From NCBI RefSeq assembly GCF_001624705.1, contig NZ_JSEO01000015.1:62001-126000 (forward strand): a stretch of 64,000 bases of DNA, given 5' to 3'. Below, in pieces: positions 16,426 to 23,860 of the stretch (the first letter of the stretch is position 1; each line of letters starts with the position of its first letter). The translations under genes were made by a program, and so were the position numbers. Below the pieces are notes generated by a model. That model ran no database searches. It had not been told where the DNA came from and saw only the letters and a program-made list of their open reading frames with translations. This DNA is from Marinomonas sp. SBI8L. Its GTDB lineage: Bacteria; Pseudomonadota; Gammaproteobacteria; Pseudomonadales; Marinomonadaceae.

Positions 16426-16468
16426 CTCAATATATTTCATCATTATTCAATATATTCCCTATATTGAG
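16426..16468. promoter_or_regulatory. candidate LysR operator / promoter
   Basis: CTCAATATA (16426-16434) and TATATTGAG (16460-16468) form an inverted repeat. TCAATATATT also occurs twice (16427-16436 and 16447-16456), 20 bases apart, about two helical turns. It lies between the divergent LysR and aminotransferase genes. Confidence 0.45.
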
Positions 16469-16488
16469 GACAAATTAGGAGAAAAATC

Positions 16489-17394
16489 ATGTTAGATGAT
16501 AAGTCATTACCTGCATTTTACAATGGCGACTTCATGACTCTGAGTCAGGTTAGCATTTCCCCCATGGATAGAGGTTTCCTATTTGGCGACAGTGTTTATG
16601 AGGTGATTCCTGCTTTTCATGGCACACTTTTAGGCGAGGTAGAACACTACCAAAGATTAATGAATAGCTTGGCGAGCATTGGCCTTAGCCTGCCCTACTC
16701 GATTGATGATCTGATCAGTATTAGCCATGCTTTGTTAGCTCAAAAACCTGCTTTTGCTTTTATTTATGTGCAAATTACGCGCGGTGTAGAAGCAACACGA
16801 AAGCATCGTTTCCCTGTGACAGCTGAACCCACTATTTTGATGTATTCTCAGCCTGTTGAAGCGGCTTTTGGTCTTGACTATCAAGGTTGTCACGGCCATT
16901 TCCATGAGGACTTGAGATGGCAGAAGTGTGATATTAAATCCACCAGCTTAATGGGCAACATTTTGGCTTATCAGCAACTTTATCAGCAAGGTCATGAGAA
17001 TGATGAAGCCTTGTTAGTTAGGGATGGATTAGTCGTAGAAGCGCCCAGCAGCAACCTCTTCATGGCGAAAGATAACGTTATTTATACGCCACCACTTAAT
17101 AACATTTTAGCGGGCGTTACTCGTGACTTGGTGATTAAGCTAATTCATGAAGCAGGTTTTGAGCTTGAAGAAATTGCACCAAGTAAAGCAATGCTATTGG
17201 ATGCTGACGAGGTTTGGCTAACTAACTCTTATGAGGAGCTAAAGCCGATTGTCACCATTGAAGGTAAAAACATAGGTTCAGAAAACCCCGGCCCGATTTG
17301 GCTGCAACTTTTTAGTGCTTACCAGAAATTAAAAAGCCAAGAGTTAAAGATAAAAATAAATAGCCAAGCAGTAAAAGCAGGCCTCAATTACTAA
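16489..17394 (+). CDS. class IV aminotransferase, D-amino acid transaminase-like
   Basis: A 301-residue PLP enzyme of fold type IV. Visible features are the DRGFLFGDSVYEV start region, the lysine region CDIKSTSLMGNILA carrying the PLP Schiff-base Lys, EAPSSNLF and ILAGVTRDLVIKL. These match D-alanine/D-amino acid aminotransferases best, but branched-chain aminotransferase and aminodeoxychorismate lyase share the fold. A clear AGGAG ribosome site precedes the ATG. It is followed by an AraC regulator and a LysE exporter, suggesting an amino-acid turnover and export locus. Confidence 0.85.
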   Translation: MLDDKSLPAFYNGDFMTLSQVSISPMDRGFLFGDSVYEVIPAFHGTLLGEVEHYQRLMNSLASIGLSLPYSIDDLISISHALLAQKPAFAFIYVQITRGVEATRKHRFPVTAEPTILMYSQPVEAAFGLDYQGCHGHFHEDLRWQKCDIKSTSLMGNILAYQQLYQQGHENDEALLVRDGLVVEAPSSNLFMAKDNVIYTPPLNNILAGVTRDLVIKLIHEAGFELEEIAPSKAMLLDADEVWLTNSYEELKPIVTIEGKNIGSENPGPIWLQLFSAYQKLKSQELKIKINSQAVKAGLNY

Positions 17395-17500
17395 AGAAAG
17401 GAAGATAAAGCAATTTTATCCAAGTCTTACCTAAGAAGCTTGTATACTCTAATCACTCTTATTGAATTAAATTGAGTTGCGTTACTTCTTAGGTGAGACC

Positions 17501-18331
17501 ATGTCAGTAGAAAACCATTTTCAGTTTGCTAAAAGTGAAAGTCACAATGACATCATTTTATTGGAAGCCTCTATGCGAGACTTCACTTTTTGCAAACATG
17601 CCCATGAAGAGTTCTCTTTTGGTATTACTTTGGCTGGAAGGCAGGATTTCTTTTCTCTAGGAAAGCATCACAAAAGCCATGCTGGTAACGTGATGGCAAT
17701 TAATCCAGGTGATGCTCACGATGGCCATGTGGGCACCAGTGATACTCTGCGTTATAAGATGCTTTATGTTCACCCAGATCAGCTTAGCCCTATGCTAAAG
17801 CAAGCTGGCATTCAAAAACCAGAAAGCTTTCGCATTAAAGAAACAGTACAAGACAATCCAGCTATGCAACAGCATATCTTGCGTTTGTTTGCTCTCGTCG
17901 AAAACCCAGATACCCCTGCGATGGCCTATTCTTCCGCTCTTTATGAGTTTGCTGTTTTACTGGCAAGACAAGAAGGCATACACCAAGGGCAAATTTATCG
18001 TCGCAAAGATTCCGCATTAGAAAGAGCCAGAGAATACTTGCACGCTCACCTTAACCAAGAAGTTTCTCTTGATGCGTTAAGTGCTGAGGTGCATATGTCC
18101 AAGTTTCACTTTCTGCGTCGCTTTAAAGACTATTTTGGCATGACGCCCCACCAATATTGGCTTAACTATCGTATCAACCGTGCGAAAGATGCGTTAGAAG
18201 CTGGCTCACCTTTGGCGGATATTGTGTTCGATTATGGCTTTAATGATTTAAGCCATTTTAATCGGCGCTTTAAACCCACTTATGGCAAAACACCTTATCA
18301 GTTCCAAAGGGACTTTTTACAAGGCAAATAG
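17501..18331 (+). CDS. AraC-type regulator
   Basis: A 276-residue protein. The start at 17501 is preferred over an upstream TTG because AGGTGA precedes it at a proper distance. The N-terminus is a cupin sensor (CKHAHEEFSFGITLAGRQ) and the C-terminus holds two helix-turn-helices (VSLDALSAEVHMSKFHFLRR and ADIVFDYGFNDLSHFNRRFK). This cupin-first layout is common next to LysE-family exporters, as here 124 bases downstream, so it probably activates that exporter. Confidence 0.85.
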   Translation: MSVENHFQFAKSESHNDIILLEASMRDFTFCKHAHEEFSFGITLAGRQDFFSLGKHHKSHAGNVMAINPGDAHDGHVGTSDTLRYKMLYVHPDQLSPMLKQAGIQKPESFRIKETVQDNPAMQQHILRLFALVENPDTPAMAYSSALYEFAVLLARQEGIHQGQIYRRKDSALERAREYLHAHLNQEVSLDALSAEVHMSKFHFLRRFKDYFGMTPHQYWLNYRINRAKDALEAGSPLADIVFDYGFNDLSHFNRRFKPTYGKTPYQFQRDFLQGK

Positions 18332-18374
18332 CTTCAAGAGAAATAGTTACAAAGCAAATAGCTTCAAGAGAAAT
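18324..18374. repeat. 21-bp direct repeat, period 30
   Basis: GCAAATAGCTTCAAGAGAAAT occurs at 18324-18344 and again at 18354-18374. The first copy includes the stop codon of the AraC gene. Confidence 0.8.
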
Positions 18375-18455
18375 GATTTTCGAAAGTAAGTAGCTAAACA
18401 ACCTCCTTATCCACCTTTTAATTTTTAATCATCAAATTCAGTTTGAGGGATCACT

Positions 18456-19040
18456 ATGCTCGAAATTCTTATCTTTGCCTTTGGCATCATGTACAGTCCA
18501 GGGCCTATGAACATGCTTGCTCTGTTTGCTGGGGTTAATAACCAAGGCAAACAAGCCTTGCTGTTTTGCGTTGGGGTTGGCTTTGCCATGCTCATCTTAT
18601 TTTTGCTGGTCGGTTATTTGGGTAGCAATATCATACCGCCACATTATCAAGCTGGAATCGCCATCTTAGGCGCTCTCTATATAAGTTACTTGGGGTTTAA
18701 GATTATGAAGTCGAGCTTTGCTAGCCAGTCCCTGCAAACAAATAATACTCAGCTCTTCTTCAAAACAGGCTTTGTGCTGCAAATCTGTAACCCAAAAGCC
18801 TTGGTTGCCATCATTCCTATTGTATCGATTCAGTTCCCACGCGCTGCGATCGAAGGCAACCAGGTTGCAGTATGGTCTTTTATTTTGGGCATGATGGCTT
18901 GTGGCGCGCCTAGCCTATATTTATTGGCAGGACACAAACTTAAAACCTTTGCGTTAAACCCCAGAGTTATGGCTTGGATAAATCGTGTAATGGCACTGCT
19001 ACTTTGGTTTGTGGCTTATCAGTTTGTTGCTGTTTTATAG
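18456..19040 (+). CDS. LysE/RhtB-family amino acid exporter
   Basis: A 194-residue inner-membrane protein with about six helices. The N-terminal GIMYSPGPMNMLALFAG is the LysE/RhtB family signature (SPGPN-like), followed by a Gly-rich helix (CVGVGFAMLILFLLVGYLG). The central FKTGFVLQICNPKALVAI matches the conserved NPKA segment. It should export an amino acid or similar metabolite by proton exchange. The adjoining AraC regulator is the likely controller. Confidence 0.85.
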   Translation: MLEILIFAFGIMYSPGPMNMLALFAGVNNQGKQALLFCVGVGFAMLILFLLVGYLGSNIIPPHYQAGIAILGALYISYLGFKIMKSSFASQSLQTNNTQLFFKTGFVLQICNPKALVAIIPIVSIQFPRAAIEGNQVAVWSFILGMMACGAPSLYLLAGHKLKTFALNPRVMAWINRVMALLLWFVAYQFVAVL

Positions 19041-19057
19041 CTAGATCAACTATAAAT

Positions 19058-19102
19058 ATGGCTAAAAACATAACTAAAACATGGCTAAAAACATAACTAA
19101 AA
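19058..19102. repeat. 22-bp tandem repeat, two units
   Basis: ATGGCTAAAAACATAACTAAAA is found at 19058-19079 and at 19081-19102, directly against the stop codon of the following LysR gene. Confidence 0.8.
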
Positions 19103-19103
19103 A

Positions 19104-19982
19104 CTAGTCGAAAAGGCCTTTTAGGGCTTCAAACAACCACTCTTGAGCAGGGCCTCTTGAGTGGTTTTTTTCTGTCACCATATCAATTGGTGGACTCCAG
19201 ATTTTATGGTCGAAAGTTAAATCTAATTTACAAAGCTTACCAGCCTCTATCTCTTGCTTCACAAGGTGAGCTGGCAAATAAGACCAACCTAAACCCTGTA
19301 TTATCATGGCTTTAATATTAAGAAAGTCATTCGCCCACCATAAATTTGCTGATAAAAGTGGCGTACTTTGGTTGGTTTCAACCCTATCCTCTTTTAACGC
19401 GATTTGTTTATGAGCCGTTAGATCTCCCACATTGATTTTAGCCATGCAGGCAAGTGGGTATTCTGCATGGCACACAGCATAAAAAGGCAAATGGCCGATA
19501 AAGCACAAATCCACCAGCTTATTAAAACTTGGATTGGCCAACATAATACCAATATCAGCACGACCTAAACGCACTTCATTCGCAACTTGTAGACTCGAAG
19601 TTGTATTTACTTCTAAGGAGGTATTTGGAAACTTCTGATCAAACTCGGCCAAAATTTTAGTAAGAGCAGGCATCAATAAGGCGTTATCAAAGGTGATACG
19701 GACTAGCGCCTCCTCCTCTTTATTGATGGAATCCACCACGGCTTGAAACTCATTGACCTGATGCAAGATAGCCTCTGCATAGGGTTTTAGCCTTTCTCCT
19801 TCTGGTGTGAGGCTTGGCTTTCTTGTGGATCGATCAAAGAGCTGCACATCTAAATCTATCTCTAGATTAGCAATACCTTGGCTTACCGCAGATTGCACTT
19901 TTCCTAACTTTTTCGCACAGGCAGAAAAAGAGCCTTGCTCTACTGTTTCGAGAAACATGCGTAGCTGATCGAGATTATTCAT
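19104..19982 (-). CDS. LysR-type regulator
   Basis: A 292-residue LysR protein: winged helix at residues about 1-60 (FLETVEQGSFSACAKKLGK, VSQGIANLEIDLDVQLFDR) and a substrate-binding domain after it. It diverges, with a 92-bp gap, from a PACE-family efflux gene. That is the usual layout for AceR-type control of PACE transporters, so it probably regulates that gene in response to a cationic biocide or polyamine. Confidence 0.85.
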   Translation of the reverse strand: MNNLDQLRMFLETVEQGSFSACAKKLGKVQSAVSQGIANLEIDLDVQLFDRSTRKPSLTPEGERLKPYAEAILHQVNEFQAVVDSINKEEEALVRITFDNALLMPALTKILAEFDQKFPNTSLEVNTTSSLQVANEVRLGRADIGIMLANPSFNKLVDLCFIGHLPFYAVCHAEYPLACMAKINVGDLTAHKQIALKEDRVETNQSTPLLSANLWWANDFLNIKAMIIQGLGWSYLPAHLVKQEIEAGKLCKLDLTFDHKIWSPPIDMVTEKNHSRGPAQEWLFEALKGLFD

Positions 19983-20074
19983 ATCATTAAAAGTGATAGT
20001 TATTAACTTGGTTTAATCAATATAAATAATAGAATACTCATTAACAAGCTGAGATTTTCTATTAGGAGTTTGAA

Positions 20075-20509
20075 ATGAAAACTAAAGAACGTATTTTCCA
20101 TGCATTGCTTTTTGAAGCGCTGGCGCTCATTTTATTAATTAGCCTCGCCTCTTTGCTCCCAGGTCAAGAAACCTCAGCAATGACTGGGCTTGCCATTGCC
20201 CTTTCTGTGATCGCAATGGCTTGGAACTATATTTATAACGTGATCTTTGACCGCTTTTTCCCGGGCGATAGGCTAGAAAGAAGTTTTAAATTACGCTTGG
20301 GTCATGGTTTAGGCTTTGAAGGAGGTATGATTTTAGCCTCTTTCCCTGTGATTATGTGGGTCACAAAAATGAGCTTTTGGACTGTGTTTATGCTTGATAT
20401 TGGCGCAGTAGTTTTCTTCATCATTTATGCCATCGCCTATAACTGGGCCTACGACGTTATCAAACACAAATACTGGCCTAAGCAAGAGCCGCAAGGTGAA
20501 GCGTCGTAA
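20075..20509 (+). CDS. PACE-family efflux transporter (AceI-like)
   Basis: A 144-residue protein with four membrane helices arranged as two tandem pairs, the hallmark of PACE transporters. ERIFHALLFEALALIL at the start has Glu14 in the place of the essential Glu15 of AceI. RSFKLRLGHGLGFEGG is the matching motif in the second half, and the NYIYN and NWAYD signatures end each half. AceI homologues export chlorhexidine and short diamines by proton antiport. The 3' end overlaps the convergent phosphatase gene by 32 bases. Confidence 0.9.
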   Translation: MKTKERIFHALLFEALALILLISLASLLPGQETSAMTGLAIALSVIAMAWNYIYNVIFDRFFPGDRLERSFKLRLGHGLGFEGGMILASFPVIMWVTKMSFWTVFMLDIGAVVFFIIYAIAYNWAYDVIKHKYWPKQEPQGEAS

Positions 20510-21134
20510 AGTCGAGCAGGCTAGCCAGTTTAAACTGTGACAATTCGAACTTAGGATTGTCATAGTGTTCCTTCTGGGGCACAACGATTACCTTCATATC
20601 CGCTGCAACGCCAGCCGCTAGCCCAGATGGGGAATCTTCAAATACCATGCATTGCTCTGGCTCAACATTGAGCCTTTGCGCGGTTTTAAGGTAAACATCG
20701 GGTGCGGGCTTCCCCTTCTCTACTTGATCAGACGAAGTAATCACATCAAAGTAATGTCTCACCTCTATGGCATCTAAAATCACTGGGATTAATTGATAGG
20801 GTGAATTAGTTGCCAAGCCTATCTTTAAGCCTTGTTCTTTACAGAAATTAAGAATCTCTTTTACACCGGGTTTGGCTTCACCTTTTTGTTTGATAAGCAA
20901 TTCGACTTGATCAATTACCGCTTGCTCGACAGACGCTAAAGAATCACCTTGCCAAGGGTGTTGCTGATACCAAAATTCTGTAACTTCTTTGGTTGTCATT
21001 GCCGCTGTGATGGCGCTTAACTCTGGTGTTACTCTAACCCCAAGGCGACTAAACACCTGATACTCTGCTTCTTGCCAAAGGGGCTCTGAATCAAACAATA
21101 AACCATCCATATCAAAAATTGCGGCAGTGATCAT
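20478..21134 (-). CDS. HAD-superfamily sugar-phosphate phosphatase, HxpB/YniC-like
   Basis: A 218-residue HAD hydrolase. Motif I is FDMDGLLFDSE with nucleophile Asp8, motif II ATNSP, motif III KGKPAPDVYL and motif IV FEDSPSGLAAG. The sequence and cap type match E. coli HxpB (YniC), which dephosphorylates 2-deoxyglucose-6-phosphate and hexitol phosphates. All catalytic residues are present. Convergent with, and overlapping, the PACE gene. Confidence 0.85.
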   Translation of the reverse strand: MITAAIFDMDGLLFDSEPLWQEAEYQVFSRLGVRVTPELSAITAAMTTKEVTEFWYQQHPWQGDSLASVEQAVIDQVELLIKQKGEAKPGVKEILNFCKEQGLKIGLATNSPYQLIPVILDAIEVRHYFDVITSSDQVEKGKPAPDVYLKTAQRLNVEPEQCMVFEDSPSGLAAGVAADMKVIVVPQKEHYDNPKFELSQFKLASLLDFTTLHLAALA

Positions 21135-21246
21135 AGTCTCTTCTCTTTTGCTAAAGCAGTAATAGGTAAACTTGAGACATTAATAAGATGCCTCGTTTTA
21201 GAGAGTGAACTTTATCTTTAAAACAGTCTCTTAGAAAGTGGCTCTT

Positions 21247-21274
21247 AAAAAGTAAAAAGCAAAAAGTAAAAAGT
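21247..21274. repeat. heptanucleotide repeat (AAAAAGT/C) x4
   Basis: Four consecutive 7-base units, three AAAAAGT and one AAAAAGC, lie in the gap between the divergent phosphatase and dioxygenase genes, about 60 bases before the dioxygenase ATG. Copy number of such short repeats can change by slippage and alter promoter spacing. Confidence 0.8.
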
Positions 21275-21336
21275 GCCTCAACACTTTAATATAGAATTTT
21301 CTAATAAAGCATTATCGATACAAGGGAAAACACCAG

Positions 21337-22149
21337 ATGCATATCGAACGATTAACACCGCATTTTGGCGCCATGATTCATGGGGTTAACCTCACAAAAT
21401 GCAGTTACGCTGAGTTCGAGTCGGTTTATCAAGCTTGGTATCAAAACGGGGTTATTTTCTTGCCAGATCAGAAAATGACGCCTGAAGAGCATCTCAAAAT
21501 CGCCAGCCGTTTTGGTGAACTTGCACCAGTTCATCCTTTCTTCCCGAATATAAAAGAGGCACCGCAAGTGAGTGTTATAGAAACCGTGAGAGGCAAAGCA
21601 CCTCTAGAAAGTTTTTGGCATACGGATTTAACTTGGCAAACAAGACCATCTAAAGCCTCGCTACTACATGCCCAGCATTTACCAGAAGTGGGTGGCGATA
21701 CTCTTTGGTGCTCTATGAGAGCCGTGTTTAATGCGTTGTCTGAAGAGGATAAAAACAGCGCTCGCCAGCTTAAGACGATGCACTCACTGCATGCATTTGA
21801 AAACATAAAAACAGACGAGGTAAATGCCGACTGGCATAAAGATGTGATTAAAACAGCGGCGGCGAATCCACCTGTTGAGCACCCTATGGTCACTAAACTG
21901 CCTGAAACAGACGAAGAAATTCTCTTTATCAACGAGCAGTTCACCCGCTTTGTCATTAGCTTGAACGACACCGAAAGCCGAGCACTGCTTGATCGGCTCT
22001 TCGCTTTAGCAAGACAGCCTGAGTATCAGGTGCGTTTTAAATGGCAGCCAAATACTCTCGCTATTTGGGATAATCGTAGCACGCAACATTATGCTGTGAT
22101 TGATTATGGTGATGAGCCGAGAAAACTACACAGGGTGACGGTTTATTAA
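21337..22149 (+). CDS. TauD/TfdA-family Fe(II)/2-oxoglutarate dioxygenase
   Basis: A 270-residue dioxygenase. The iron ligands are visible as HTD in ESFWHTDLTW and a distal His in RSTQHYAVIDY. The 2-oxoglutarate-binding Arg is in the final HRVTVY. FGAMIHGVNL and QKMTPEEHL at the N-terminus are typical of TauD (taurine), TfdA (2,4-D) and AtsK enzymes. No sulfonate transporter adjoins, so the substrate is open. The gene stands alone, preceded by the heptanucleotide repeat. Confidence 0.85.
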   Translation: MHIERLTPHFGAMIHGVNLTKCSYAEFESVYQAWYQNGVIFLPDQKMTPEEHLKIASRFGELAPVHPFFPNIKEAPQVSVIETVRGKAPLESFWHTDLTWQTRPSKASLLHAQHLPEVGGDTLWCSMRAVFNALSEEDKNSARQLKTMHSLHAFENIKTDEVNADWHKDVIKTAAANPPVEHPMVTKLPETDEEILFINEQFTRFVISLNDTESRALLDRLFALARQPEYQVRFKWQPNTLAIWDNRSTQHYAVIDYGDEPRKLHRVTVY

Positions 22150-22188
22150 AAGCTTGAGCGACACTCTAAGTTGTATTTTAGTGACGCC

Positions 22189-22812
22189 TTAAGCTTTGAT
22201 AGTAGACAGGTATTGTTCGAGATCTTCTGGGTAATCGATATCAAATAGTGCGTTGTCCATCACTTGCAGACTTAGGTTATCTTTCGCTGCCATCAAGATG
22301 GGTTTTGCCCCTTGTTTGCCTTTAAGACCTTTTAACTCAGTAAATTGGCTGGCTGGAAAAATCGCAGGCACACCGGGTTTATTGGCATAATAAGCGGTTC
22401 GAATTGTCTGTCCATCGTAACCTTTGATGAGGTTTTCAAGGTCATCAAGGTTGACCTTTACTTGATCAGACAAGGTAAAAAGCACCGCATCATAATCGCC
22501 TAATCCTTGAATAACCTCACTTGCTTTGGCGATAGACGCACCCAAGCCGAGCGACCAATCTGGATTATAAATCACCTCGGCCTTATCCATTATGATTGGT
22601 TTGATCTGCTCATAATAGGCACCTAATACAACAAAGGGCTTGATTCTATTCGGCTGGGATTGAGTCGGCTGGTTTTGAGTCTGCTCAGCTAAAGCAGTTA
22701 AGGTCTCAAGGCTATGAAGTATCATGGCCTTATCATGCACTTCTGCCAACTGTTTACAGCTGCCAAAGCGACTCGCATTGCCAGCCGCTAATAGCACGTA
22801 AGCTATTTTCAT
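22189..22812 (-). CDS. MobA-like nucleotidyltransferase, MocA type
   Basis: A 207-residue protein starting with the nucleotide-binding loop LLAAGNASRFGSCKQL, followed by AVLFTLSDQVKV (metal-binding Asp) and NKPGVPAIFPA. This is the MocA family, which adds CMP or GMP to molybdenum cofactor to make the dinucleotide form used by molybdenum hydroxylases. It overlaps the xdhC stop by one base (TAATG) and is the last gene of the IorAB operon, which explains its job: maturing the cofactor for the IorB-like subunit. Confidence 0.85.
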   Translation of the reverse strand: MKIAYVLLAAGNASRFGSCKQLAEVHDKAMILHSLETLTALAEQTQNQPTQSQPNRIKPFVVLGAYYEQIKPIIMDKAEVIYNPDWSLGLGASIAKASEVIQGLGDYDAVLFTLSDQVKVNLDDLENLIKGYDGQTIRTAYYANKPGVPAIFPASQFTELKGLKGKQGAKPILMAAKDNLSLQVMDNALFDIDYPEDLEQYLSTIKA

Positions 22813-23849
22813 TAGCTGGCTATCCTCGTCTCTTCATTCTGCTCACCTTGGGACACATTGCTATGATGCAGCACGCTATGACACTGGGCCAGAATAGACA
22901 GGGCAATACTCTCAGGCAACTGTCCGCCAATATCAAACCCTGCTGGCGAAGCGACTTTTGATACAAGCTGAGAGGGTTTGAGTTTCGCGATACCCAGTAC
23001 CTCTTGAAACCTATGCTTAGGACCTAACATGGCTACATAATCAATTACTTTAACCTGTGCACTTTTTAATGCTTTAGCGTCAATCTCCATACTGTGAGAC
23101 ATGATCACCATGGCATCCACACCTTGATTAAGCAGATACTCAGACAAAGGCTCACCCACATCGTCCAATATCACATCAGCATTAGGGAAGTTCTTTGCTC
23201 TGGCATGACTGGCTCTTGGATCCGCAAGTGTGATTTTCCAGCCCATTTCTTTGGCCATATTCACCAAAGGTTTAGCATCCACACCACCACCTACAATAAC
23301 TAAATGTGGCTCTGGCACAACTGGCTGCACTAACCAGCTTTCTTCAATAGGTTTTTCGGCATTGCAGCTTTCGTCACTGCTGTGTTGAATAACCACCTTT
23401 TGAAAAGGCTTGTCAGCCAGCGGTTCAAAATAAGCCTGATTCGCATTAATTTTTTGATGATACAAGCCTGGCTGACGATTCTCTAACGCCGTTAACATAG
23501 CACTTAGACCTAGGTCATTTTCCTTGGTGATAGCTTGCAGCATGATATACACCTTACCGCCACAGCCTATGCCTAACTGATAAGACCAATCGTCTTCATC
23601 GGTTGCATCATAGCTGAGTAATAAGGGTTTACCCCATTGCAGTACTTTTCTGGCATTGCGAACAATATCGGCCTCTAAGCAGCCACCGCTTAACAAACCG
23701 TATTGCTCTCCTCGACTGTTTATAAGAGTCAAGGCCCCTGCTTTTCGATAGCAGGAACCTTGTGTCTTATAAACCGTCCCCAGCACCCAATCAGCCTCAT
23801 CTTGGCCTTTTTGCCATGCTTGTAGCATGGCAGTCAGTTGGTTGCTCAT
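22812..23849 (-). CDS. xdhC: XdhC-family molybdenum cofactor insertion factor
   Basis: A 345-residue XdhC/CoxI protein. The N-terminal part has VYKTQGSCYRKAGALTLI and LLSGGCLEADI, and the C-terminal Rossmann domain has VIVGGGVDAKPLVNMA and VASPAGFDIGGQLPESIALSIL. XdhC proteins bind sulfurated cofactor and load it into xanthine dehydrogenase-family enzymes. It lies between the catalytic subunit (12 bases upstream) and the MocA-like gene, in one operon. Confidence 0.9.
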   Translation of the reverse strand: MSNQLTAMLQAWQKGQDEADWVLGTVYKTQGSCYRKAGALTLINSRGEQYGLLSGGCLEADIVRNARKVLQWGKPLLLSYDATDEDDWSYQLGIGCGGKVYIMLQAITKENDLGLSAMLTALENRQPGLYHQKINANQAYFEPLADKPFQKVVIQHSSDESCNAEKPIEESWLVQPVVPEPHLVIVGGGVDAKPLVNMAKEMGWKITLADPRASHARAKNFPNADVILDDVGEPLSEYLLNQGVDAMVIMSHSMEIDAKALKSAQVKVIDYVAMLGPKHRFQEVLGIAKLKPSQLVSKVASPAGFDIGGQLPESIALSILAQCHSVLHHSNVSQGEQNEETRIAS

Positions 23850-23860
23850 AGGAAGGTACC

